From contig NW_002476379.1 in assembly GCF_000189635.1 (NCBI RefSeq), positions 372,001-436,000 on the forward strand: a stretch of DNA of 64,000 nt, in the 5' to 3' direction. The translations under genes were made by a program, and so were the position numbers. The notes under the pieces are model-generated. The model was not told where the DNA came from. It did not search any database and saw only the letters and a program-made list of their open reading frames with translations. This stretch comes from Tetrahymena thermophila SB210 (Eukaryota > Ciliophora > Oligohymenophorea > Hymenostomatida > Tetrahymenidae). Shown here piece after piece: positions 1 to 17,468 of this stretch. The first letter of the stretch is position 1; the number at the start of each line of letters is the position of its first letter.

Positions 1-1
1 T

Positions 2-3000
2 ACATAATCCTCTCATAGTGAATATGAAGAGTAAAAGAAAAAAGCTTATAATGTGAAAAAGAGCATAGGTAGTAAAAATTTAATTCAAAATGATGAGAGT
101 CAAGAGAATATTGAGTTTCAAAAATCAAGTGAAAGCAGTAGTAGTGCAGAAATAGAAAAAAAAGTTTAATAGAAGTATATGCAATAATAAATTAGCCAGA
201 GAGAAAGGTAATAAGCTTACGAATATCAATTACATCCAGTAGAATTAAATAAATAGAAAACAAAGGAATTTTAAACAGATATGAATAAAAATTTAAACGG
301 GGCTTGCTTGGTTTCAGGAAAAAATGAAGCAGAAGCTTTAAAATTTCCTTAGCTTCATCCAATATTCTCTAACTCATAAATGAAAATGATGATGAATTCT
401 AGAGATAGTTAAGACGAAGTAAACTTCTAAGAAAGGGTACATTAAAATTAAGAAAAGCTTAAAAATATTGCAGAGAAATTAAAAAAGGAAGAAGAAGAAG
501 AGACAGATCAGTTGTCTTAAGAAAATCTCAAAATAAAACTTTACTCACACAGTGGTAAATAATAAAATTGTTTTATAATTACTTAAAATTACTCTATAGA
601 TTTTATTCAATAAAACTATTCAATAATTTGCACATAATTTAAAAAATAAATGCAGAGTTTTTTATTTAATTTAAATAACAAATTTTTGTTTTATTACAGC
701 AAACTATACTAGGAACCAAGAGGAAAGTGATGATTAAGAACAAGGCAAAGAAATTTAACTTTATGCTCAGTAGAAAAAGGAACATGTTGAGAATACCAAA
801 AATGATAAAAATAAAGATAATAGTAGAGACTCTCAAATGAAATATCAAAAAGAAAACCATAAGGAATAAGATTTCTTAAACCAAAAATCTGTAAATATTT
901 CAGTTGAAATCTCTGAGAGCAATTTGCTTTCAGAAAGGAGACAAAATCTTTTGCCTAAATCTAATTATAATAATCAAAATAAAATATAGAAAAACTCAGG
1001 TAAATAGGCTGTAAACATCAATCCTGATCAAAATGGAGCATTTCAGTCAAACAAGGCACTTCAAAACGGATAGAATAAGATGAATCCAAATAGATTTTAT
1101 TAGGATGAGGAAGAAAATTATTACAAAAATTAACAGATTAATCATTATTAATAATAAAAATATTAAACTTATGAGCAAGCAGGCTATAACCAGAATAAAC
1201 AGGAATTAAATTAACTAAACAATAAGTTTTAAAATATTATATAAGTTATTGATCAATTTAACTACTCTCCAAATTCTAATTAGTCTTCCTAAAATAATAT
1301 CAAAGAATCTCATTTTGCAAAAATAAGCAATATTGAATACAATTCATATCCTTGTGATTAGTTTTTGTTTGAAGAAAGCTAAAATTATGAAATTTAATAA
1401 AGATTTGCAGATGATATCTATCATCAGCATCATTATCACGAACATCATCCTTAGTTAGCTAGTTATAGCTTACCCTAAGAAAATAACGAGTTAATCATAG
1501 ATAAATCGATATATATTAAGAATATGTAAGTTATAAAACAAATGTAAGATTAGTAAGTTGGACAAGATTAATAACAACGCAGTGTAAACCATGAGAAGAA
1601 TATGAAGAAAATAAGAAAAATGATACACTAAAACTAGATCCTTAATAATAAAAATCGCAAGAACTTTCTTTAGCTCTCTAAATATTCGCTAGAAAGCTTT
1701 TAATCTTCTTAAATATTTGGTGAAGGAAGTAAATAATAAATTGATTCAGAATTAGAAGTAAATTTATTAGAAACGACTTAATAGCAGAAGCATAACAATG
1801 GCTAAATATTCGATATGTCAAGTAAGAGCAATAGTATGATGTCATCCCGAGTCCCTGAATCTTAAAATTAAGATAGTTCTAAATAATTAAATAATCCAAA
1901 AAAGAGCAAAACAAATAATAACAATTCTTCGACTAGATCTGAAGGAACTGCAAATTCTAATACATTAGTTAATAGTCTAAATAAAAAGCCAATTATGTTT
2001 GATTTCGATATTTATATTCTAGCTGCTACTAAAATTCAGAAAGTATTCAAAGGTTATTTAAGCAGAAAGTTAATTATCGAGTTTCGTTAAGTCAAGAAAG
2101 CTGCTCTTACTATAGAGGCTTAGTATCTTAAGTTTAAGCAATTTCTTGTTAAAAAGATGAAGGATTGTAATAATTAAATTGAATGTAGTAGTTATAATAT
2201 AATAAAATTAGTTTAGGATTTTGAAAAGGGTGAAAAATTTTTAAAAAGCTAATTTCGTAAAAAAAATTTTGATTAGAAAATAAAAGTTAATAGAGATAAA
2301 CTGTGCAAAGTTTTTATAAAATTTATAAACACTGATTAAGAAGACGAAAATTATTTGTAAGAAGGTGTTAAGGTCACAGTTGAATAAGAAAACTTGATAC
2401 TACAAAAATAAGTTCTGAAGTTGAAGCAATACATATTACAACAGTAAAGAACTTATAAATAAGAACTTGACTAAATGCAATCAAAATATGAGGAATTAAG
2501 AAATTTACACAAAGAAACTATAAAGAAATATATAACTGGAATCTAGAACCTTAAAAAGAGAGGGAGTAACTAAGAGCTAACGGACTCTAATTTATAAGAA
2601 TCTTCTTAATCATATTCTAATTAAAATGAAAAGTATCCTAAATCTAATAATAGCAATCATTAAAAGTTGCTTTAGCTATATAAAGAAGGGGATAATGATT
2701 TAAATAAATTGAATTCTTTCAATATGAAAAATAAAGTAGAAAATCGAAACTACTATTTGACAGATTAAAATAATATTTAAAAAATAAAAAAACACGGAAG
2801 TAGTGCTGATAGCAAGAGAAAATCTAATAAATCACCTGAGAGAATATATTTCTAAAAGTAATTTGAAGTTTTGACACATGAGGCGGAGAAAGACTTAGAA
2901 GATTTTGAAAGTTAAATTAAAAAAATAAAATATGACTTTTAGAGTAACAACATTAAGTAGTCTTCAACATCTAATAATTCTAAAAAACCAGATGAAAAAA

Positions 3001-3182
3001 GATAATCAAAGAATAAGAATGAATCATAAAATAAAGAATAGCTAATTAATAAAAAATGTATATAAAAGTAGTAGCAGCAAACCTTAAAATAAAGCTAAAA
3101 TTCAATTCACTAATAATATATGAGTGACGAGTTTGCTAACTATAATAGTAAATTTAGTATGAAAAGTCATTCTAAGTAATGA
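2..3182 (+). CDS. Q/N-rich IQ-motif protein, 5' end outside window
   Basis: The reading frame enters from the left edge (codons start at base 2) and ends at TGA 3180-3182, giving 1,011 visible residues under the ciliate code. One intron, 555-699 (GTAAAT..TACAG, phase 1), joins the two exons in frame. Most of the protein is low-complexity Q/N/K/S. Around 2020-2150 there is an IQ-like segment, IQKVFKGYLSRKL, followed by a basic helix, the usual calmodulin- or centrin-binding signature. About bases 2390-2560 encode a heptad-like coiled coil (ENLILQKQVLKLKQ). The C-terminus is basic and serine-rich. Known of the family: such motifs recruit calmodulin or centrin in ciliate cytoskeletal proteins. 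Inferred: a calmodulin-binding scaffold. No catalytic domain is visible and the missing N-terminus could hold one. Confidence 0.8.
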
Positions 3183-4045
3183 ATTAATTTTGAAGTGTAT
3201 CGATTAATTACCAACCAACAAATTGTTTATTAAATTTATAATACAATAAGAGTTATTTTACTAAAAAAATAAATAATATTATTCAAATATATATTTAAAC
3301 TATAATAATAAATAAAAGAAACTTGAATATCTATCCATCTTGTTTTTTGTTCATATATAAATATATCAAAAATTAGATTCTATAAAAAATTAAAAATATT
3401 TTTTTTATCAAAATTAATTTTTGAAAAGCAATCCAATCTATTTTAATTGTTTTTTCAATAAATAAATAAATAAATTGATACCAAGATGGATATGAAGGTT
3501 CATTTTTTCCCAGAAAATAGGATTTATATTATTGTAAAATCTTATTCATAATTATAAATATAATTTTAAAAAAATTAAAAATATTTTTTTTTTATTGAAA
3601 ATTTATTTTTTCAAAATGTTAACACATATTTTGCTATTTTTTAATTAATTTTTGCTTTAAAGAATTGCTTAATAGTTTAATATTTTTAAATAAGATTAAT
3701 AGTTATTGCTTTAAAAAAACACACTTTTTCAAATTATAAATAATTTTTTCAAGTGCTTAAATTTTGAAAAATACAAATAAAATAATTTTTGAAAATACAA
3801 AAGTTTTATTTTTTTTGGCGAATTTTTTTTGTATTGATTGATTGAATAGTTCTATATATTTTTTTATAAAAAATAATTGAATAATATGAGTTTGAGTTTA
3901 AAAGAATAAAATTAATAAATGCTACCTAATCAAAAAGAAAGTAAATTTAATAGTATCTATTAAATAAATATCTTTTCTAAAGAAATTATCTAAATAAATA
4001 AACTTTTTAAATAATTAGTAAAAGCATTTTTAACAATCATAAATA
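3183..4045. other. AT-rich spacer with an imperfect inverted repeat
   Basis: No reading frame with protein-like composition was seen. The segment around 3320-3342 (ATATCTATCCATCTTG) and the one around 3481-3501 (CCAAGATGGATATGAAGG) are near reverse complements about 140 bp apart. The rest is A/T homopolymer-rich spacer, presumably the 3' UTR of the IQ protein and the promoter of UPF2. Confidence 0.5.
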
Positions 4046-7000
4046 ATGGATAGCGAATAAATTCCTGAAGAAATTAAAAAATTTTTTGATGAAAGAGCTT
4101 AGTTATAGTCTTTTAGAAGATAGCTGAGATTGTAAAATATTAAGGCTAAGGAGAATTATGCTAGTAAAGATTATTATGTTTCATCACTATTGAATATTAA
4201 TATTATACATATATTTAAAAAGACTTAAAAATGGATTAAAGAGTTTTAAAGCTTTAGTAAGTTACCAAGTTTCTCAATAAACTTAAGGGAAGCAGACCTA
4301 TGGATAGAGATGCTATTTTGAACGAAATAGATAACTATAATTTGCAAAAGTATAACTTAAAAAATAATAAAATTTAATAGATGATTGATTGATTGTATCA
4401 ATATTTTTTCAATTTAGATTTTATTAAAAATGGATTTTTGAAGAATTAAAAAATTTATTTTAATATAATATAAATATAGCTACATTAGCGAAATTACTAT
4501 CTCAATTGCTGATTATAATATCACTGATAATGATATTCTTTACTTTGTTTAGGTATATTAATGAATATAAGTGTTTTTTATAGCTTTAAATATAATACTT
4601 TTATATAAAAAAGCTTTGTTCCAAACTTCATTAAAGTTATGAAGATTTCAACATACAAATGGTTATTTAGATTTAAAAGCAAATCAAAACAATGTAAAAT
4701 ACATTTTAGCTTATTGTTATGATCCTTAATAATCAAATATTGGAAATTTAGTATCCCTTAAAAGGAAAAAGATGAAAAAGTTGTAGCAGTTAAAAGAAGA
4801 GACATGATGAGATTCATCGCTGAGCTCTTTGTTGTAGGCGTTACAAGCTAATACGATAAAATGATGGAATGCTTAAAAGATATAGTAAATATTTGTTTAT
4901 TTAGAAAATAATAAAAGTACATACAATAATTATTTTGTAAAAAAAAAGATAAATCATAAAGAAGCTCGTCCTCTTATGTTAAATGTTTAAACAGCTTTAA
5001 TGTTTTCTGACAGATTTGGATTTGAAATTACTCGTCGCAAAGGCATTAAAATAAGTTTTAACTACAACAAGTATGACGATTTAGTCAATATCTTTGACTT
5101 TGATCAAATTGTTACACCTGAAAAAATATAAAAAATTGTTATGTATTTCTAATATTATTTAAATATATTAATGGATCATCTGAAGAACCTCTACGATGTA
5201 AGCGATATTTATTTTTAGGTATATAGATTATTAATCAAGCATCTTTTAATCATTAGCTAAAAATTCAATAAGATGAAAAGCTAAATAAGCTAATAAGTGA
5301 AGAAAAGCTTACAGAAAAAGATGAATAGGAATACACTAGAACAAGAAACAATTATATTAATTTATATGAAGCTCTTTCTACTATTGCTGATAATCTAGAA
5401 TTGGATTTTAAAGTAAACTTTGGAGAAGAAGAAAGAGAAAAAAAATAACAAAAAATTCTAGAGGAGTAGAGGAGAAAGAAATTAGAAGAAGAAGAGCGTC
5501 TTCGCTAAGAAAGTGAAAATTTATTTGACACTGATGAAGAAAGGGCATTCTATGAAGATATATTTGACTTAAAGGTTAAGCTTCCTGGATCTCTTTTTTC
5601 CAATAATTACTTCTAAGGAAATGTTTAAAAGACATCTGCAAACAATGAAAATGATGATGATTTAGATTAAGACAATGACAATGAAAAAGAATAAGAAGAG
5701 GAGGAGGAAGAAGAAAAAAAAGATGAAGAGGATGAAGACAAAGATAATGGTAAATATAAACTAATAAATAAATAAATAAAATCACTAAAGCTATAATTAA
5801 TTAAATATTTTTTATTTGTAGATGATATTCCTAAGTCTTATGAGCAATTTAAAAAGAACTTAAAACACTGTGTCAGCTAAGAAAAGGCAGATTTATTAGC
5901 AGAATAGTTTGTATATGTTAACAATAAATAAAATAGAAAAAAATTAGTTAAAGACATTCTTGAATACAGAAAAGAATATAATTTGATGGTTCCTCATTTG
6001 TGTAGATTTGTTGCTGTTATTAGCAAGCATTTTAAAGATTTGGGTGATATGGTCGTAGAAAAATTAATTAAAGATTTTGACTCCTACAGAGAAAAGTAGA
6101 GACAAGACTTTTCTTTCAGAGATAAGAAAATGAGATATTTAAAATATTTATGTGAGCTAGCTAAATTTAGAGTTTTAGAGCTTTTCAAAATTTTAAATAT
6201 TTTTAAATCTCTTGTTGATGATTTTAACACTTAATAAGTAGATTTACTTTGTGTTATCATGGATAATGTAGGTAGATTTATTTATAATAACTAAGAAACT
6301 CGTTTTAGATACATCACTATCCTTGACTAGCTTAACGTTCATCTTCGTAAAGCTAATTTACCCACAAATAAGTCCATATAGCTTGAAAACTCTATCAGTC
6401 TATCCAAGCCCTCAAAGAAAAAGGCAATTAAATCTGAAAAATAAAGAACTGAATTAGAGCAATATATTAGATTTTTGGTTTTGGAAAAATTAAACGAAAT
6501 GAGCTTCAGAGAAGTTACTGCTACTATCTAAAAGTAATTAAAATTAATCAATTAATTTGTACTTTCTATCTATGTTGACATATATAAAAAAAAAATTTTT
6601 ATCAGTTTCATAACCTAATTTTAATTTTTAAAAAAGACTTAAATGGGATGAGTAGCTTGACGATTATTGCTTCAATGCTATCATTAAGAGAGCTTTAAAG
6701 GGAAGAATAGATGATATATAGCTATGCGCTGGTTTACTCTCTTTCTTGAATACATTTAGACCAACACTAACTCTTAGAATTGTAGATGATCTATTAGAAA
6801 AGGTAAATTTTGTCAAAATTAGTAATAAAATTGTTAATTAATTATGAAATTAAATAGACTATTTATGGAATGGAATAAAATGAAGTTTAGGAATAACAAA
6901 AAAGAATCAGTGTTGTGAGATTCTTAGGAGAGTTATACTTATATTAAGTTGTTGAAATAGATTTTATTTTTGATTTGCTTTATCTATGTATTGATTTTGG

Positions 7001-7904
7001 TCATGAACCTTTTAGAACCTAAGAAGAAATCGAAAGAATTGATAGCTAAGAGGATTTATTCAGAATTTCTATGATTTGCAATATCCTTGAACCTGTTAGA
7101 TAATATATCACAAAGAGACGCACATTCCCTAAAATGCTTAGATTCTTAATCTTTTTCCAAAGATATATTCTCTCTAAGAAGTATGTTCCTATAGACATAG
7201 AATTCATGGTCCTAGATACTTTCGAAAGTCTAGATTCAGGTAGCAGCAGATTGACAAAAATTAAAACTTACAATGATGCTAATGAGCTTGTTAATTCTAT
7301 AGAGTAAAAAGAGAAAAAAGGAACTCTGAAAACAGTGGAAGAAGAATTGAAAGTATTTTTGGGAAACCTTATTTTAAAAAATAATAAACTGTAAGATAAT
7401 AATAATAACTCAACCCAAAATGATTAAAAATAAAATTAAACTAATAAAGCACCTAATGAAGAAGAACAAAAACTCAAAGCTATAAATCAATAATATGATG
7501 ATGATATAGAAAGGGAACTCAATTCAATTATAAATGTAAAGATTAATTAAATCAAGTCTTATAAAATATTAACTTTAACAAATAATTTAAAAAGCATGAC
7601 ACTTAAATTTAATCATAAATGTTAAATACAAAAAATGTAAACTATAAAAAGAAAATCATCAATGCTACTGCTAAAGTTAACATTCAAGATGATTCTGGAT
7701 AGACTAAAACCATCACAATTATTAAAAAGAAAAAAGATGTAATTACACTTAATTATTTATTTTTTTAAATTTTTAATTTTTATTTTTTAAATTTAGACAT
7801 AAAAAAATGATATAACCAATATTAATAATTTCATATATGGTCCTGATGGTTTAATTCAAAACGAACAAATTCAATTTAAAATGCCTAAGACTAAAAAGAA
7901 ATGA
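4046..7904 (+). CDS. UPF2: UPF2, nonsense-mediated mRNA decay factor
   Basis: Starts at ATG 4046 and ends at TGA 7902-7904. Introns clearly joining in frame include 4164-4222, 4350-4479, 4553-4613, 7536-7594 and 7739-7796; others lie between. UPF2 hallmarks are visible: an N-terminal MIF4G-like part (CSKLHQSYEDF), an acidic D/E-rich linker near 5640-5760, a middle domain (HLCRFVAVISKHF) and a third MIF4G carrying QRISVVRFLGELYLYQVVE, then a segment with LFRISMICNILEPVR and FFQRYILSKK matching the human third domain in order. The tail after 7440 is basic and charged, where the UPF1-binding region sits in other eukaryotes. Family role: bridges UPF3/exon-junction complex to UPF1 and activates its helicase in cytoplasmic mRNA surveillance. 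Notable because this code leaves only TGA as a premature stop. Confidence 0.9.
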
Positions 7905-8993
7905 TCTAAGATATTTAACTAAATTAACTTTAATTGTACCTATAAACTTTATTTTGAATTGTAGCAAACAACTATTTCATATGATATTCATTGATAAAAT
8001 GTATTATAATGATTGTAAAAAAATAAATAAATAAATAAATAATTTAAAGTTTTAAAACAAACCTGAACATATTAAAAATTAATTTTTTATTTAATTTCAA
8101 AATTTATCTTTTTTTAAAGAAAAATTAATTTTTAAAAAAACGGATAATAATTTTATGCTAAAATAAATTAGTTATGCTTAAATATATTTTATATCATTTT
8201 AGTTATATTTTTTTATAGGGTGAATTAGATTTTCTGATGAAATATTGATGAATTAAGCTACTGTTAAAATTTTTTAGTAGGAAACCTTTATTTTAATTTA
8301 TTTTATTATTTATTATCTGTTTAATTAATTCTTTATTATAAAATAAATTGATAATAAACAAGTATTTGATAATTTAAATATTGAAATAATTGATTAAAAA
8401 TATTACTCTAATAAAAAAGCTATTATTCTAATTTAATTTTTAAATTAAAACTTTAAATCTAGAAATGCATTTTATAGAAAATATAAAGGCACTTAATTCA
8501 ATTTTACTATTAGAAATATTTAATTTAAATATAATTTAAGGTTAAAAATAAATAAAGCATTTAAAAAATTACTTTTTATTTTTTATTATTTTTTTATAGT
8601 AATTTTATCATTTAAAATCTTAGAATAAAACTAAAATGATTTTTGTAATTGTTAAATTTAAATAAAAAATTGATTAAAGCAAAGATAAAAATTAATGAGA
8701 ATTAATGAAGAAATCAATAGATTTTATTTAATTGAGAAATTTTATATGCATTTACATGCTTTTTAAAGTTATATAGAACACAAAAGATACAAGTAAATAA
8801 GTAATTAAGTAAAAAAGTAAGTTGTTTTTTTACTTAGAATTTTTTAACTTCAATCTAATAATATAAAAACTATTCATGATTCTTTTATTTAATGCCAATT
8901 AGTTTAAAATATTAATGGTGTGATAATTATATTAATAAAATTTTATTTAAAGAATAAATATTTGTCTTTTTTACATTTTTATTTTAATCTACT
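7905..8993. other. Convergent AT-rich spacer
   Basis: Lies between the 3' ends of UPF2 (+) and the PKG gene (-). It is A/T homopolymer-rich with several short ATAA runs (for example near 8023). No protein-like frame, RNA gene or strong hairpin was seen. Confidence 0.6.
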
Positions 8994-12874
<3,881 letters not shown>

Positions 12875-13793
12875 TAATTTGTATTTTAAATGCGCTTAAT
12901 CTAATTTATAAAGCTAATTTTTTATTTGATTATTATGATGTTTGTTGTTTCTTTTTTGATAATATTTATTAACTTGACTGTTTTTAGAAAGAGTTAAAAT
13001 GCAAATTAGTTTCTTTCTTGTTTTTTCAAACTTGAATTGTATTTTGTATGTTTATTAAAATTTTGTAAATTAATTATCTTAACTTTTATTTTTACTTTTT
13101 TAATAAATTTCAGCATAGACTTTCAATAGATAATTTTTTGATTTTTTTATTCTTAGCTGCTATTTTATTTGAAAAATTGATACTTCTATACGTTTATATG
13201 ATTGTTAGAATCAACCAAGCTATCAATCAATCAATCAAAAGTTATTTTATTTCTTTTTAATTTTATTTAAGGAAATTAAAAATATATTTATATAATACTT
13301 TATTTAATACTTTTATCTATTCAGTCAATCTTAATGGTCAATTCTTTACTTTACCATAAGTTATTTTAAAAAAATTATAAGTACTACTTGGCAATTTAAG
13401 CTTGGATAGTAATTTTAAAATATATCACCTTTAGTATGTATTTCTTTCTGACTAGCAAAATCAATATCTAAAAAAATAGATAATTAGTAAATAAATCTAA
13501 TAAAATGCTATTTAACAAATAAATGTTAACCAATATTATAAGTTTAGTTGAATATCATCTATAAATTTTTTTAATATAATAAAAATCTTTAAAACAACTA
13601 GAAGTGTAATTTTAATATTGAAAATTTTTTTGAAATATATTATTTTAAGATTTTTAAAAGACATTTTTGTATTATTTAAAGAACATGCATGAATCTTAAT
13701 ATAAATTTTTATTCATAAAAAACTCTATATCTTATATTATAGTAATTAATAGAATATAATCAATCATCTTTTAATCTATCGATAACTTAAGCA
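12875..13793. other. Divergent promoter region between PKG and the small + strand gene
   Basis: About 0.9 kb separates two start codons pointing away from each other, so both promoters should lie here. It is extremely AT-rich with an (ATCA)n tract at about 13221-13238. No further gene was seen. Confidence 0.5.
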
Positions 13794-14383
13794 ATGTCTA
13801 GCTACGAAGAAAATATTCGATTTTTGTTAATAAATAAACCCGACATCACTCAAAAAACTAATCTTTATAAATCAAAATATCCTGGAAATTTACCACCAAC
13901 ATATTCAACATTTGGATTTCCTATTGGTACACTAAATAAGGTAGAAATATAAAATTGCTGTATATTTTAATTTTTTAAGTTTTGTAATTTAAAATAAAAA
14001 TGAAAAATAATAATTGTATGTGAAAGCATTTATTTAGTAATAGATTTTTTAAAAAATAGTTTGAAAATTACTTTAAACTTAACAATCATTTTAGTTAACT
14101 TAGTAAAATCAATCAACATTAATTTAGATTAAAAACCCAGCAGGTAAATTTGAAGTCAAGCAAAGATGCTTTCAAGGAAATTCAAAAAATGCGATGGGAC
14201 CAGCTAAAGGTAAATTATAGCTTTACTTTTTAACTGGTAATTGTAATTTTCTAATATAAAATGGAAGGTGATGTTAAAAAGACAATTGATCCAAAAAATT
14301 TTCTCAAAAAAGGAGAGAGGATAAAAAAAAGTGAAGAACAAGCGAAATCATAGCATAATAAAAGATCTGAAAACAAAGATTGA
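13794..14383 (+). CDS. Small basic protein, possibly axonemal
   Basis: Three exons (introns 13941-14127 and 14210-14267) encode 114 residues from ATG 13794 to TGA 14381-14383. Splices restore frame exactly. The protein is basic and lacks a signal peptide or membrane segment. It carries an N-terminal TFGFPIGTLN stretch and a Gly/Pro-containing core (GPAKGDVKKTIDPKNFLKKG), then a Lys/Glu-rich tail. Short Pro/Gly/Tyr-rich proteins of this style often turn out to be ciliary microtubule-associated or inner proteins, but I do not recognise the family, so that is only inference. It lies head-to-tail with the next gene about 320 bp downstream. Confidence 0.7.
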
Positions 14384-14706
14384 AGGGAATTGGAATTGGT
14401 CAAAATTTCTAATATAAAAAAAAAATTTATTAAAATAAAATATTTATTAAAAGCTTAGAAATTGTATTATTTATTTATTTTCATAAAATCTAATAAAAAA
14501 AAAATATAAGCTTTTTAATTTCTACCTTTAAAAGCTATGAAGATGTAATTAACATTTATATGAATTTAGATTCTTTATATTATAGATATTAACAAATTTT
14601 GCAAATATTGATTGATTATTTCAAAAAATCTTATTAGAAGTTACTGAAGTTTTTTAAAGAAGTTATATAAATCACATACATTTTTAGCAATTAAGCAATC
14701 TTAATT

Positions 14707-17406
14707 ATGAAAATTTTAATAGTAAATGCTTACTCAGATACTCCAAGCGGATAGAAGCAATTTTCAGAATTTGAAAATATGATTAAATAAGTAAATTTTT
14801 TTATATTTACTTGCAAAAACTATTATTTTGCATGTTATTCTAAGATTGATATATTTAACTAATTGCAATAATTATGAACCAAAAATTATTTTTTTAAGTA
14901 TTTCTTAAGATAAAAGGATTTAATGGATACTGAAACAGAATTTTTTGTTTGCGATAAAAACAATATATGTGATTTTCTATATGAAATGAGTGGGAGCTTT
15001 GTTAGTAAGGAAGCTGCAAAGTCATTTGATTTTATAGATATGGTTTTTATTGAGGGAGATGCAAATTTAAGACCATGGTCAGATAAAGCTTCATAAGTAA
15101 TTAAAACTTTTATATGGAGGATTTATTGAAAAGAATTTTATCTAATTAAAAAAGTTTCTTATGTTTTTAAAAAACTGCTTCAAAACTAATAAAATTTTAT
15201 GGGCATCTTAATTTGCTATGTAGGCTCTGATTTATTTAATTGCAACAGACTTAGAGAGAGTAAATTGTTTAAAACATAATAAGCTATTAATATATATATA
15301 TTTTCAATAGCCAGTTAATATTGTAAATGGAGCTAATGGTGATCCTATACAAAGCTTTAAATCTATTCAAAAGGATTATCCAAATGGAAAAATGGATTAC
15401 TTTTTAGATAATGTAAATTATAAGTATAAAAAGAATTGATCAATTAAAGCTTCAAATATGTTAAATTTAATTTAAAGGTTTCGGGAGATATGTATTAATG
15501 GGATAATGAGATAAATTAATGGAAACCTGTTCACAACACTGGACTTCATTTTAGAAAGAAAGCATAAGAAAGCTAGGATTTGGGAAAGTTAGTTATGAAA
15601 ACTGAAATATACCGTGCTAACATTCATCATAAAAAAACTTACACAATATTTGAAGCTAAAAATACAGAAACTATTTGCTATATTAAGAAAGCTTTGATGA
15701 ACCATTATGCACTTCTTGATTTAGAATTTGAATTTCTTGTTCCGAGTAAAAATTAATGGGATGCTCATCCCATAGCATTTGTAAACCCACAAAAGACATA
15801 TACTGTTTTAGCTGATTCTAGGTTTACTGTTTAAATTATTGAACCGAATCCTTATACTTTGGGATGTTAATTCAATGTAACAAAAAAATATCCTTAAACT
15901 GTTTAGGTTTTATGCAATTTTATCAAACATTAATTGGATAAAATTAGATAAGGAAAAAGGTAAAATTGAAAATATTATAAACTTAATTTAAAGAAATATT
16001 TTATTTTTATAGATCTATCCCAATAAAGAGTATTGTAAATATGACAGAGGAAGACAACAATAGCTTAGAATCTATTTTAAAAGCTAAAAAGCAAGATTCA
16101 TAGTAAGAAGAATAAAAAAAGAAAAAAATATATCCTTGCTTTAGACATTCTGGTTTTGCTATTAAAAAACATGATAAGGTCGATTTAATGGTTGAAAATA
16201 ATGCTGTACATCGTGATAGTGTGACTAATCTTTAAGAAATAGACCATTTTAATTCTAGATCAAGTAAATCTGGTATTGGTACAAACAACAATATTCCTTC
16301 TTTAAATAATATAAATATTGAAGATTAACACAGCCAAGTTAATTCTTCCAAGCAACACCGTCCTATGACTGCTTTCTAAAATGGTTCGAGCAAATTTTAG
16401 AGAGGAAATGAATAAAATATAAAATCTATAATGAAAAATAGAATAATCAGTGCAAAGTCTACTGTTTAGTCTTAATTTATTTCAACCAGCTAATATTAAA
16501 AATTTTAAGATGCTTCTAAATAAAGTAAGGAATAGGAGCATAAATATAATTAAAAAGATTTAATAGATGAAAAAGATGCGTTTGTTAAAAATTAAAGTGA
16601 AATTAGATTAATGCTTCACCCTAAGCTATAAAAAGAAGGGCTTCCTCAGAACGAAAATATATGGGTAAAGAATAATTTTTGTTTTTGTAAATAATTAGGT
16701 TTTATTTATTTTTTCAATTAACTAGGTGTCTGGGTCAAATTTTTAAAAGGATTTAAGCAAGAGTAACTAATTAAGTGGAATTAGAGCTTTGGAACATTAA
16801 ACAATTATAAAAGTGCCATCTGTTGGCCCTATGAAGAAGTTGTAGCTAAGGACACAATCAGCTGCATCATTAAAATAATAGCCGCTTTATACTACATAAG
16901 ATAAAAACCACAATCCATTTGTTAAATAAGAAAATGTTGTAATGCCAAGTAGGGTCAACCTGTAATCAAGCTATTTTGGTACTAAATCTTAGTTGAGCAT
17001 AGCTGAAACAGATAAAAAGAAGACTACAATAAATAATTTAGATATTGGTTTTGATGAATGTAGAAAAAAGGTAAATTTATTTACAAAATTACATATCTCT
17101 CAAAAATTTAATAATTAGCCAATTGTAAGAACGAGTGGACCTTATCTTACTGTTTAAGAACAAGAGCAACTAAGAGAACTTGTAAATAAATCATGCATAT
17201 TATTTAAATTTTAAAAATTAAAAATAATTAAATAGGAAGCTAAAAAACTTAATATAGGTGACAGAATATTTCATACAGGATCTGTTAAAAATTACAAAAT
17301 GCTAAAAAATATATTATTCGATAGTGAATACAATCCACCATCTAAGCATTAATACAGAGAATTTAATCCTGAAAAATGGGTGTCAAAAAATGCATTTTTG
17401 TTGTGA
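14707..17406 (+). CDS. Conserved-looking protein with Rossmann/class-I amidotransferase-like N-terminus
   Basis: Begins at ATG 14707 and ends at TGA 17404-17406. Clean introns are 14791-14898, 15097-15154 and 15260-15310, with further ones near 15414, 15960, 16670, 17070 and 17190. The N-terminus MKILIVNAYSDTPSG looks like a first beta strand of an alpha/beta Rossmann-type fold. Later strands read FDFIDMVFIEGD and NKILWASQFAMQAL, the arrangement expected around the nucleophile elbow of class-I glutamine amidotransferases, but Ala/Ser/Gln occupy the place of the catalytic Cys. A second compact region (SGDMYQWDNEINQWKPVH) precedes a long disordered S/N/Q segment, and the C-terminus again looks ordered (NIGDRIFHTGSVKNYK). 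Inferred: a pseudoenzyme or structural protein. The family was not recognised with confidence. Confidence 0.75.
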
Positions 17407-17414
17407 TTCATTAA

Positions 17415-17437
17415 AAAATAAGAAAAACATTAATAGA

Positions 17438-17468
<31 letters not shown>

